A DNA stretch of 64,000 nt, from NCBI GenBank assembly GCA_029907715.1, contig JARYLI010000004.1:1-64000 (forward strand), read 5' to 3'. Position 1 is the first letter of the stretch; each line of letters begins with the position of its first letter. This document shows, in pieces, positions 15,196-22,221 of the stretch. A program made the translations under genes and the position numbers. A model generated the notes under the pieces. That model was given only the letters and a program-made list of their open reading frames with translations. It was not told the origin of the DNA and searched no databases. Origin of the DNA: Methanothrix sp. (GTDB taxonomy: Archaea > Halobacteriota > Methanosarcinia > Methanotrichales > Methanotrichaceae).

Positions 15196-15531
15196 ATGAG
15201 ATTGAAGTGTCATAACTGCGGTACAGCAGTTGAATATGAAGTTCCTCCTAAGGAGTTTGTCTGTGCTGTTTGTGGAGCTGTCAACGTGGTGCCAGTTTAT
15301 ACAGGCGCCAGTGATGAAGAGCTGGGATGCATCTCACCGACCGGGTTTGAATGGCAGATGCCGGCTGGCAGGATCGGCAATCCAGTTCTCGGCTACAAGT
15401 ACGTAACTGCACAGGGAACACAGATGACCCGCGAGGAGTATCTGGCGGCGTTCAAGATCGATCCCGAGGTAGCGCTCAGTTATATGCGGAAAAACAAAGG
15501 TGTCAGGTTTGGCTCGCAGGTTCAGCAGTAA
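15196..15531 (+). CDS. zinc-ribbon virion-region protein
   Basis: 111 residues. It opens MRLKCHNCGTAVEYEVPP, then FVCAVCGAVNVVP, a four-Cys zinc ribbon; the rest (GYKYVTAQGTQMTREEYLAA) is unrecognised. It lies in the head gene cluster and overlaps the next small gene. It might act in head assembly or bind nucleic acid. Confidence 0.55.
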   Translation: MRLKCHNCGTAVEYEVPPKEFVCAVCGAVNVVPVYTGASDEELGCISPTGFEWQMPAGRIGNPVLGYKYVTAQGTQMTREEYLAAFKIDPEVALSYMRKNKGVRFGSQVQQ

Positions 15532-15679
15532 TTACGAGTATCCAGCCTATTCGAGTGATGAGCTGGGCGAGCCCGATCCTGAAGCCGAGCAGCAGGCGGC
15601 AATCGAGCGCGGTAAGTCTCTTGTTGATGACTGGATCGAGCTGAAACAGCTTGGCAAAAGAGCTGAACGATACTGCTGA
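15509..15679 (+). CDS. 56-residue acidic protein
   Basis: TTG start at 15509 overlapping the end of the zinc-ribbon gene, AAAGGTG a few bases upstream. The product is acidic in the middle (DELGEPDPEAEQQAAIERGK) and helical at the end. It stops eight bases before the protease gene. Reasonable protein composition, but no family. Confidence 0.45.
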   Translation: MARRFSSNYEYPAYSSDELGEPDPEAEQQAAIERGKSLVDDWIELKQLGKRAERYC

Positions 15680-15687
15680 GGTGTCTC

Positions 15688-16602
15688 ATGGGTATCGATT
15701 ATTCAGACATTCACGTTCCTCAATTTGGAAGTGGTAAGATGGATGAGAACGAGATTGAACATGAGGACGTTACAGAGAAAGATTACGAGGATCTGGACAT
15801 GGCATATGCAATCCTGGAGGAGGAGAGTGCAGGACTCGACGAGCTCCGGGAGATCGCAATGGAGGTCGACGATCCCAAGCTGAAGGAAATTCTGGAGAGG
15901 ATCTACGAGGACGAGAAAACACACACCGAAGCGCTCAGACAGTGGATTGCGGAGGCCGGCCCTGTGGGCGAGTCGCACTCTCAGTCTCAGGAATCGCCTC
16001 CATCCTCGGAGCCAGAACCTGCAGCAGAGATGTCTGTTGATAAGGATGAGGACAGTAAAGAAGACGAAACTGAATCAACCAGTGCATCAGAGATATTAGA
16101 CGAGATTCGACAGGTCTTAGAGGAGCACGAGGTTGACAAAGACGAGCCTGAAGCAGAAAGTGAAACTGATCTGCAGAAGGACGATGAGGATACTGAGGAC
16201 GAGGATAAGGACAAGGCAGCCGCGGTGGCAGAGAAGAGCTACAAGTCGATCAGGGTCCCCATCATCAAGGGTGATCAGCAGATCGTCTATGGTATCGTAT
16301 CTGAACCCGGTGTGGTGGATCTGCAGGGCGATATTCTGAGTGCAGAGGAGATTCGCAAGGCCGCACACAGTTTCATGATGAAATCACAGAGAATCGGCGT
16401 GGAGCACACGCGGCCCGCAAAAGCAAGCATCATAGAGTCGTATATTGCACCAGTTGATTTCACGTGTAATGGCCAGCGTGTCCGGAAGGGATCCTGGGTC
16501 ATGGCTGTGAAGATCCACGATCCGGAGCTTTGGGCAGCCGTGAAGCGCGGCGAGATCACGGGATTCTCAATCGCCGGCACCGGCACCAGGACACCGATGT
16601 GA
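15688..16602 (+). CDS. XkdF-type capsid maturation protease
   Basis: 304 residues. Residues about 190-304 match the XkdF-like domain: YGIVSEPGVVDLQGDILSAE, HSFMMKSQRIGVEHTRPAKA, GSWVMAVKIHDPELWAAVKR and a final GFSIAGTGTR. This domain is thought to be a serine protease that processes head proteins. The first ~90 residues form helices resembling a ferritin-like pair (YEDLDMAYAILEEESAGLDE), joined by a ~95-residue, very acidic Ser/Glu/Asp linker, possibly a scaffold-like segment. It stands directly before the scaffold gene. Confidence 0.75.
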   Translation: MGIDYSDIHVPQFGSGKMDENEIEHEDVTEKDYEDLDMAYAILEEESAGLDELREIAMEVDDPKLKEILERIYEDEKTHTEALRQWIAEAGPVGESHSQSQESPPSSEPEPAAEMSVDKDEDSKEDETESTSASEILDEIRQVLEEHEVDKDEPEAESETDLQKDDEDTEDEDKDKAAAVAEKSYKSIRVPIIKGDQQIVYGIVSEPGVVDLQGDILSAEEIRKAAHSFMMKSQRIGVEHTRPAKASIIESYIAPVDFTCNGQRVRKGSWVMAVKIHDPELWAAVKRGEITGFSIAGTGTRTPM

Positions 16603-16610
16603 CTTTGTAG

Positions 16611-16619
16611 CTTTTTTTT
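16611..16619 (+). terminator. T-tract, possible terminator
   Basis: Eight T after GTAGC in the short gap behind the protease gene. Archaeal transcripts can end at such U-tracts. Read-through to the scaffold genes is equally likely. Confidence 0.25.
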
Positions 16620-16666
16620 GCGCGATAGCAGTTACTGAACTTATCTCTAAAGTTTGTGAGGTGGAT

Positions 16667-17347
16667 ATGCCGAACATGCTATCAGATCTCGAGCTGGACG
16701 AAGTCTCGCTCGTAGGAAAGTCTGCAAACGGAAGGAGATTTTTGGTATTCAAAAGTAAAGACAAAGGTGAACAGAAAATGACGACAGAGCCCGCTAGGGC
16801 GAAGAACGCCAGAGCTGATGACAGCGAGGCTCTGGTGAGCAAGTCGGCCATCATGGACATCATCCAGAAGGCTGTGGAACCGATCGCAAAGGAGAACCGC
16901 GAGCTCAGAAAGGAGCTCGAAAGGCAGAACGAGATTCTGAAGCGGAAGAGCTACGTTGAGATTGCAAAGGCACATCTCAGCGAGCTGGTATCACCGGAGG
17001 AGGGCGCTGACATTCTCAAGTCGCTTGAGAACGTGCCTCCGGATGCCCGCAAGACGATCCTCAAGACGCTCAAGCAGGCGAACGCTGTGAAGAAGGAGGC
17101 ATCGAAGCTTCTCTATCATCCGCTGGGATCGAGCCAGCCAGCTCCTGGCAGCGCAATGGAGGAGTTCAATGCGCTCGTCGAGAAGCGGATGAGCGAGATC
17201 CGAAAGAGCGGCTCGACTGGCAGCGATCCGAAGGTGCTCAGAGCAATGGCCGTTCAGGAGATCACCAGGGAGAGACCGGAGCTGGCCAGAGCGGTTCTCG
17301 CCGAGGAGAGAGCAAACACCATGAAGATCCAGCTGGGGGTGCTCTAA
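16667..17347 (+). CDS. capsid scaffold protein
   Basis: 226 residues from ATG 16667, placed by GAGGTGG just upstream (GTG 16661 also possible). It opens with LDEVSLVGKSANGRRFLVFK, a motif seen at the start of scaffold proteins of XkdF-type phages, then a coiled coil (ENRELRKELERQNEILKRKS) and helices. Scaffolds organise the capsid shell and are then removed. It precedes the decoration and major capsid genes. Confidence 0.65.
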   Translation: MPNMLSDLELDEVSLVGKSANGRRFLVFKSKDKGEQKMTTEPARAKNARADDSEALVSKSAIMDIIQKAVEPIAKENRELRKELERQNEILKRKSYVEIAKAHLSELVSPEEGADILKSLENVPPDARKTILKTLKQANAVKKEASKLLYHPLGSSQPAPGSAMEEFNALVEKRMSEIRKSGSTGSDPKVLRAMAVQEITRERPELARAVLAEERANTMKIQLGVL

Positions 17348-17779
17348 ATGGCCACGACACAGGTTGCAGCACCATTCAGAGAGGCCGTACCCGGAGATAT
17401 CAGCTCGTATGATGTCGAGGGCGACCTCTCGGCGTACGAGTACTGCTTTGTTGAGCTCGATAAGGCCAGAGCCAGGACCGTCAAGGCATATGCTGGCGGG
17501 TTCCCGGTTGGAGTTCTGACGAACAGACCGGTCGAGGATCCGACCAGAACCGAGTTCTCCACGATCGCACTCGTCCAGTACAAGGGCAAAGCGCTTGTAA
17601 AGGTTGGTGCCGGCGGGCTCGCACCGGGCGATCTCGCAAAAGTAACTACAGGAGGGGTGGTCGTGGCTGCAACCCCCGCCGATGGAGATATCCTGGTGGG
17701 GCAGTGCGAGGTGGGTGCCGGTGAAGGCGAAATCGCAACGATCCGGCTCTTCTCGACGTATGTGAGGGTGGTGGCGTAA
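17348..17779 (+). CDS. capsid decoration protein (DUF2190-like)
   Basis: 143 residues, beta-rich with many Gly and Val (KALVKVGAGGLAPGDLAKVT, then GGVVVAATPADGD). The repeated Ala/Gly-Val pattern and its place directly before the major capsid gene fit DUF2190 capsid-cement proteins. Start and end abut its neighbours without gaps. Confidence 0.6.
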   Translation: MATTQVAAPFREAVPGDISSYDVEGDLSAYEYCFVELDKARARTVKAYAGGFPVGVLTNRPVEDPTRTEFSTIALVQYKGKALVKVGAGGLAPGDLAKVTTGGVVVAATPADGDILVGQCEVGAGEGEIATIRLFSTYVRVVA

Positions 17780-18847
17780 ATGCATCCAGATGCATCTCTT
17801 GATTACAAGGCAACGATAGCAGCTCTGCAGCGTGAGGTTGTCTGCAAGGGCGTTGATTACTCGCAGATCCACGTGGCTAGGCTCGAGTCCGAGTGGTCTC
17901 TTGCATACAGGCAGGAGCCAAGCAACTTCATAGCAGATCGGTGGTTCCCGCTGATCGGAGTCAACCAGATCGCAGGACTGTACCCCAAATGGGCTAAGGA
18001 GAATGCATACACAAACAAGGCTGGAACCTGGCGGCCTGGCAGCATACCACCGCAGGGCGAGCTGAAGGTTGACCAGCCGGGCAGCTATGTCTGCCAGAGG
18101 TATGCGTTCGAGATGCCGCTTCCTGCGGACCTGCCGTTTGTGGCTGATCAGGGATACCCGATTGAGATGGCCACCACGCAGATGGTCACAGACGTCCTGC
18201 AGCTCAACAAGGAAATAACCATCGCAAACGCCTACTTCAAGGAGGGTGTGTGGGGTATCGATTGGACTGGTGTATCGAGTGGTGAGACCGGTACCGAGGA
18301 ACAGGTGACCGGTCTGACATTCCGGCAGTTCAACGATGCTGATTCAGACCCGCTGCAGGTGTTCAAGGATGCCAAGCTGGCAATCAAGAAGAGGTCTGGC
18401 GTGAAGCCGAACACGCTCATCATGGGCGAGCAGGTATACGAGGAGCTCAGGATCAATCCGCAGCTCATCAGCCTGTTCAGGAACCCGCAGGCTGCAGAGA
18501 AGGTGCCGACGAAGCTGAACGAGCAGATGATCGCTCAGGCGCTCGATGTTGATCAGATCATAGTAGCATCTGCAATGTACAACAAATCGCCGCCTGGATC
18601 CGAGGTCGAGCTCGACTGGATCTTCGGGAAACACATGTGGTTGGGATATGTCACCACCCCGGGACCCATGAAGACAATCGCTGCGATGAACCTCTCGTTC
18701 AACGAGCCCCTGGGAGGGTTTGATACCGCGATTACGCAGGTGCCTGATCTGCACTCGCACACCACCTACTACCAGGGATTCCAGTGCTGGTGCCCCGTGG
18801 TGGTCGCGCCGGATGCTGGGCTCTTCATGAAGAACGCAATCGCATGA
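17780..18847 (+). CDS. major capsid protein
   Basis: 355 residues. The pattern NFIADRWFPLIGVNQIAGLY, IANAYFKEGVWGIDWTG, KKRSGVKPNTLIMGEQVYEE and the C-terminal TTYYQGFQCWCPVVVAP fits HK97-fold major capsid proteins of contractile-tail phages. It makes the icosahedral shell. It lies in the standard place after scaffold and decoration genes, and the next gene overlaps by four bases. Confidence 0.8.
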   Translation: MHPDASLDYKATIAALQREVVCKGVDYSQIHVARLESEWSLAYRQEPSNFIADRWFPLIGVNQIAGLYPKWAKENAYTNKAGTWRPGSIPPQGELKVDQPGSYVCQRYAFEMPLPADLPFVADQGYPIEMATTQMVTDVLQLNKEITIANAYFKEGVWGIDWTGVSSGETGTEEQVTGLTFRQFNDADSDPLQVFKDAKLAIKKRSGVKPNTLIMGEQVYEELRINPQLISLFRNPQAAEKVPTKLNEQMIAQALDVDQIIVASAMYNKSPPGSEVELDWIFGKHMWLGYVTTPGPMKTIAAMNLSFNEPLGGFDTAITQVPDLHSHTTYYQGFQCWCPVVVAPDAGLFMKNAIA

Positions 18848-19062
18848 GGGCGATCCGGATGGAATATGTTGTAGTGAGACGCTTCCAGCGGCATGATGGC
18901 AAGACCCTGAGAGTTTATGCTCGGGGTCAGGTCATCCCTTCTAAGGAAGCAGCAAGCATACCTGCAGATGTTCTTGACAGATTAATCGCAGGCGGATTTG
19001 TGTATCCATCCGAGGGAGTGAGAAAGACGAACATGAGGAGGTCAGGCGATGAGGATATTTGA
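18844..19062 (+). CDS. small head-completion-type protein
   Basis: 72 residues from ATG 18844 (ATGA overlap with the capsid gene; ATG 18859 also possible). Beta strands (YVVVRRFQRHDGKTLRVYAR) and ALDR-type helix (ASIPADVLDRLIAGGFVYPS) resemble small proteins that follow major capsid genes. Not firmly identified. Confidence 0.5.
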   Translation: MRAIRMEYVVVRRFQRHDGKTLRVYARGQVIPSKEAASIPADVLDRLIAGGFVYPSEGVRKTNMRRSGDEDI

Positions 19063-20143
19063 GACTCTCTGGGGCAAGACAAAGCTTGATTCGCTATATA
19101 CACGTAGAGCAGAGATCAGGGAACTGCACCTGCCAGACGAGACCGGAAAGCTCACAAAAGTTACATCGACTGCAGACGATTTGAACGCAATTTCAGCACT
19201 GCTGCCAGTCCGATGGCCACCACGTGTCCTCAGTGCACTCATTCAGCTTAACGGCTGGGGTAAAACACCAATTTCCTTCACAGATGATACTGCAGCTCAG
19301 ATCACCGGTATGAGTTCGGCTGTTGACATGAGTGCAGTCGGCAACGGCGGGACAATCAAACTCACTATAGATGATGGTTCTGTACAGACGGCAACGCTGC
19401 ACTGTACCGCCGGATACCACACAGGCGGCTCGGGCGCATCTACAGACATGACTGGGGAGGTAGATAATAAGTTCAAGATATCCGTGGATGGCGACACAGC
19501 TGAGACAGTAACATGTGACTGGACTGGATGCGACACAGGCGCTAAAATTGCAACCGAGATGCAGGCCAAGATAAGAGCGCTGGGCGGCAAGAAATCAGGC
19601 GTCACGGTTGCGTTTGACACAGACCACTACGTGATAGCCAGCCCCACACTCGGCACCTCTTCGAAGATCCGCATAACACATGCCGCAGATCACGATTGCT
19701 GTGACGAACTCAAGATCGGGCCTGATTACGGAACTGATACCGACGGCACGGGTGACTGTGCCGACATTAAAGCGGTTACACCAGCGGAAATTGCCGCGCT
19801 GATCAACAAAGATATAGATGGATGCACAGCGAGCGTGGTTAACGGAGTTCTCACGATCACGAGCGATACTGCGGGCAGACTCAGCAGAGTGCTTGCAGGT
19901 AACGGTACGCTGAACACGCTCTGCGGTTTACCCAATGGAGAAGTCGGCTACGGAGCAATCGGTCTTGGCGATGAAGAGTGGTATGACGACGAATATCTTG
20001 TGTTCATATCACACAAGGGAGCGTCTGCTTCGTTGGGTCTGGCATGGGACAACCCGACCTCTTCCGGGTTCAATATCATCCCTGAATCTGCATCGTCTGA
20101 CTATGTTGCGGTGATGGTTGTCGGGCAGACATCATGGAGCTGA
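19049..20143 (+). CDS. structural protein with repeated beta domains
   Basis: 364 residues. The central part holds two related beta domains (KISVDGDTAETVTCDWTG with SSKIRITHAADHD; and VVNGVLTITSDTAGRLSRVL) of the kind often inserted in sheath or head fibre proteins. The C-terminus reads DEEWYDDEYLVFISHKGASA. Its place suggests a head decoration or tail-related protein. It overlaps the previous gene by 14 bases. Confidence 0.5.
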   Translation: MRIFETLWGKTKLDSLYTRRAEIRELHLPDETGKLTKVTSTADDLNAISALLPVRWPPRVLSALIQLNGWGKTPISFTDDTAAQITGMSSAVDMSAVGNGGTIKLTIDDGSVQTATLHCTAGYHTGGSGASTDMTGEVDNKFKISVDGDTAETVTCDWTGCDTGAKIATEMQAKIRALGGKKSGVTVAFDTDHYVIASPTLGTSSKIRITHAADHDCCDELKIGPDYGTDTDGTGDCADIKAVTPAEIAALINKDIDGCTASVVNGVLTITSDTAGRLSRVLAGNGTLNTLCGLPNGEVGYGAIGLGDEEWYDDEYLVFISHKGASASLGLAWDNPTSSGFNIIPESASSDYVAVMVVGQTSWS

Positions 20144-20167
20144 ATAGCAGATTAGCGTGGGATTGAA

Positions 20168-20572
20168 TTGAGTTCAGAGCAGGCAACCTATACTGGCAGA
20201 CCGGCGGAACGAAAAATCGACGCTGTGAGGCTTGAGCTCGGAAAAGATGAGAGCCTGGAGCTCCTCACAGATGCAGAGATTGAGTACTATCTGGCCAGAG
20301 CAAACCAGAATGTACTGCTTGCAGCATCGTACTGTGCAGAATCCATTGCGGGAATGTATGCAGGGCTCGTCGATAAGTCGATGGGCGGGTCGTCAGCGAG
20401 CCTGAGCCAGAAGGCAGAGGCCTGGCGCAAGAAGGCACACGAGCTGCGGTACCTGGCTCTGAACACAACTCTTACACCAAAAGCATCATCATCGATGCCC
20501 AGAAAGCTTCGGTTCTGGATCGGCCAGCATGATAACCGTTCTGGATATACTCTCCAGCATGACAGAGAATAG
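20168..20572 (+). CDS. head-tail connector-like protein
   Basis: 134 residues, TTG start. Helices such as LLTDAEIEYYLARANQNVLL and SQKAEAWRKKAHELRYLALN resemble gp6/DnaT-type head-tail adaptors. The last residues (HDRE) and stop codon are supplied by the dispersed repeat B, so the natural C-terminus may have been replaced by its insertion. Confidence 0.5.
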   Translation: MSSEQATYTGRPAERKIDAVRLELGKDESLELLTDAEIEYYLARANQNVLLAASYCAESIAGMYAGLVDKSMGGSSASLSQKAEAWRKKAHELRYLALNTTLTPKASSSMPRKLRFWIGQHDNRSGYTLQHDRE

Positions 20573-20709
20573 CAGGGCGCAAACTCCGGTCTTCAGGCCG
20601 GAGTAAGCCCGAATCACCCTCGGACTGAGGGGTAGAGCCTGTGGAGATACTGGATGAAACAGATCAATGAGACAGGAAGCTCCGGCCTTCAGGCCGGAGA
20701 GGAAGTCAC
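20561..20709 (+). repeat. dispersed hairpin repeat B (long form), IS200/IS605-end-like
   Basis: 149 bp. GACAGAGAATAGCAGGGCGC, hairpin 1 (CTCCGGTCTTCAGGCCGGAG), about 90 bp including GAGCCTGTGGAGATACTGG, hairpin 2 (CTCCGGCCTTCAGGCCGGAG) and GAGGAAGTCAC. The part after hairpin 1 reads, in one frame, GVEPVEILDETDQ and stop, similar in style to the end of TnpB proteins. It supplies the upstream gene's stop. Confidence 0.75.
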
Positions 20710-20733
20710 ATGAGTGGCGGGATGCAGCAGTGA
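20710..20733 (+). CDS. 7-codon leader ORF, translationally coupled
   Basis: ATG immediately after the repeat's GAGGAAGTCAC, encoding MSGGMQQ and a TGA that overlaps the GTG of the next gene (GTGA). The repeat's GAGAGGA would be the ribosome site. The following gene could thus be translated by coupling. Not a protein of its own. Confidence 0.35.
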   Translation: MSGGMQQ

Positions 20734-21326
20734 GATACATAGACCGAATTTTCTTCAACGAGTTCAAGACTGGAGTTATCAATGCACACTGGGTAGACAC
20801 TGACCGCTGGATACTGTTCTCTGGTGTTCCTCCTGTGGCGCTTTCTCCAAACGCACCATCCGAGTTCAGGCTCGCTGCTGTAACTGAGCCTGTTCCGGGT
20901 CATGAGATCACATCAGGAACTATTTCCTTTGACCAGGAAGTGTTAGCGTTTGCTCAGCCAGGACGACTTGCCACCAGATCGGTCTTCAAATCCCTTCCAG
21001 CAGTGACGGTTGATGGGTTAGACTGCAGGATCACGATCGAGTGTATATCTCCAGAAGGAGCTCCGCTCTATCGAGAAACACTCCGGCCGTTCGAGATGAT
21101 CTGTTTTCCCAGAACACGTATTCTCCGAGACCAGGCCGGCAGCGGGTATATGCAGACGGATTATGACATCTACACAGAAGAGGTCATACCGATAGGCAGT
21201 CGAATAAGATTCATCGATCCGCATCAGAACGGCAAGCTCGTGGAGGTGTACATAAGAGCACGAACCTCCGCGGTTGATCTCGAATTTGAGAACACACAGC
21301 CGTTCCGGATATATAACTGTGCATGA
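20730..21326 (+). CDS. head-tail / neck structural protein
   Basis: 199 residues (201 codons with an in-frame extension back to 20667 inside the repeat, which I do not use). VNAHWVDTDRW-type beta sheets, GTISFDQEVLAFAQPG and IYTEEVIPIGSRIRFIDP suggest a beta-rich connector or tail-completion protein. The start is GTG 20730, overlapping the leader ORF stop. Function inferred from place. Confidence 0.5.
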   Translation: MRYIDRIFFNEFKTGVINAHWVDTDRWILFSGVPPVALSPNAPSEFRLAAVTEPVPGHEITSGTISFDQEVLAFAQPGRLATRSVFKSLPAVTVDGLDCRITIECISPEGAPLYRETLRPFEMICFPRTRILRDQAGSGYMQTDYDIYTEEVIPIGSRIRFIDPHQNGKLVEVYIRARTSAVDLEFENTQPFRIYNCA

Positions 21327-21341
21327 GACGAAGGTGGAAAA

Positions 21342-21515
21342 ATGCGCAAGCCTTACTACATGTCAAAAACATTTTGGGTGAACCTGATCGCTTTGCTTGC
21401 CATGATCATACAATCTGTTAACGGGTTCACAATTTCTCCAGAGGAACAGGCAGCGATCCTGGCAGTGGTCAACATCTTTCTCAGGTTCTACACTCACGAA
21501 GAGATCAAGTTCTGA
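21342..21515 (+). CDS. 57-residue holin-like membrane protein
   Basis: ATG 21342 with AAGGTGGAA upstream. MRKPYYMSKTFWVNLIALLA opens a hydrophobic helix, then an EEQAAILAVVNIFLRFYTHE tail. Small viral proteins of this type (basic start with FWxN, one membrane helix, Pro-Glu-Glu turn, second amphipathic helix) are widespread and usually listed as holin-like. It may take part in lysis together with the next gene. Confidence 0.6.
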   Translation: MRKPYYMSKTFWVNLIALLAMIIQSVNGFTISPEEQAAILAVVNIFLRFYTHEEIKF

Positions 21516-21525
21516 ATTGTAGCTG

Positions 21526-21747
21526 GTGATCGCAGTGGAGAACAATTCGCTTGAAGCCCGGATTTCTCGAATCGACGAGCGGACGATGAACATACAGTCG
21601 CTGCTTGAGAAGATCTCGCTCCAGCTCAGCGATCATGATTGTCGTATCAACAAGCTGGAGCAATGGCAGAACCAGCTCTTGGGATCTATCGGTGTACTGA
21701 CATTTCTTGTGGTTCTCTTAGTGACATTGCTCAAAACATTCACGTGA
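21526..21747 (+). CDS. coiled-coil membrane protein, XhlA-like
   Basis: 73 residues, GTG start (21526, or 21535). N-terminal coiled coil (ISRIDERTMNIQSLLEKISL) then a basic turn, then one C-terminal membrane helix (LLGSIGVLTFLVVLLVTLLK). This is the layout of XhlA-family hemolysin/holin accessory proteins. With the preceding gene it would be a lysis or membrane-anchoring pair; this is inference. Confidence 0.55.
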   Translation: MIAVENNSLEARISRIDERTMNIQSLLEKISLQLSDHDCRINKLEQWQNQLLGSIGVLTFLVVLLVTLLKTFT

Positions 21748-21758
21748 GGAAGACGCAA

Positions 21759-21953
21759 ATGCTGGATTTTGCATCAGGAGATCTCTATTACATGATCATC
21801 GTGTCTCCACAGATCGCATGGTGGCTGGCGGATCTTCGGATGTGTGAGTCAGAGCTTGAAAAACAGATGTGGGATACAGCTTTCGGGGTGAAGTTTTGCA
21901 ATTGGGATCACTACAAGCAGACGCAGGGCTGGTGGCTGGCGAAGAGGTCCTGA
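21759..21953 (+). CDS. hypothetical 64-residue protein
   Basis: ATG 21759 with GAGGAAGACG upstream. Trp- and Cys-containing (VSPQIAWWLADLRMCESELE, CNWDHYKQTQGWWLAKRS). It follows the holin-like pair, where a lysin would often lie, but no catalytic motif is seen. A second frame overlaps its end (21869-22051) without good evidence. Confidence 0.4.
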   Translation: MLDFASGDLYYMIIVSPQIAWWLADLRMCESELEKQMWDTAFGVKFCNWDHYKQTQGWWLAKRS

Positions 21954-22070
21954 GCATTGGTCCTGCGGTCCAGGACTGGCTCGAGAGCAACTGGCGGGAG
22001 ATCTTCTCAAGTGGTATAATGCCTGAGCCAGAGCCGGGATGCCCGGGATAAGAAATCAGGAGGCGCAAAG

Positions 22071-22199
22071 ATGGACAGCTGGAGATACGACTCTGAAAAG
22101 GGATGGATACGACCCAAATCTGAGACACCAAATATAGAAAAGAAATCGAATGCTGGCGGTTCTAAGAAGAGACAGAAAGAAGCTGGTAAGAAACGCTAG
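22071..22199 (+). CDS. 42-residue Lys/Arg-rich protein
   Basis: ATG 22071 with a strong AGGAGGCG site. MDSWRYDSEKGWIRPKSE opens, and the end is very basic (KKSNAGGSKKRQKEAGKKR). It ends 22 bases before the tail-fibre gene. Perhaps DNA-binding or a cleaved peptide; unknown. Confidence 0.5.
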   Translation: MDSWRYDSEKGWIRPKSETPNIEKKSNAGGSKKRQKEAGKKR

Positions 22200-22221
22200 A
22201 ACTGAATAGAGGCGAGTGCGG

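Noticed and set aside
16603-16660. A strong terminator after the protease gene
   Set aside because: The T-tract is short and lies inside the head operon, where read-through is expected; kept only as a weak feature.
21869-22051. 60-codon frame after the holin-like genes
   Set aside because: Overlaps the 21759-21953 gene in another frame, and no ribosome site is visible; the last ~39 codons could be real but cannot be supported.
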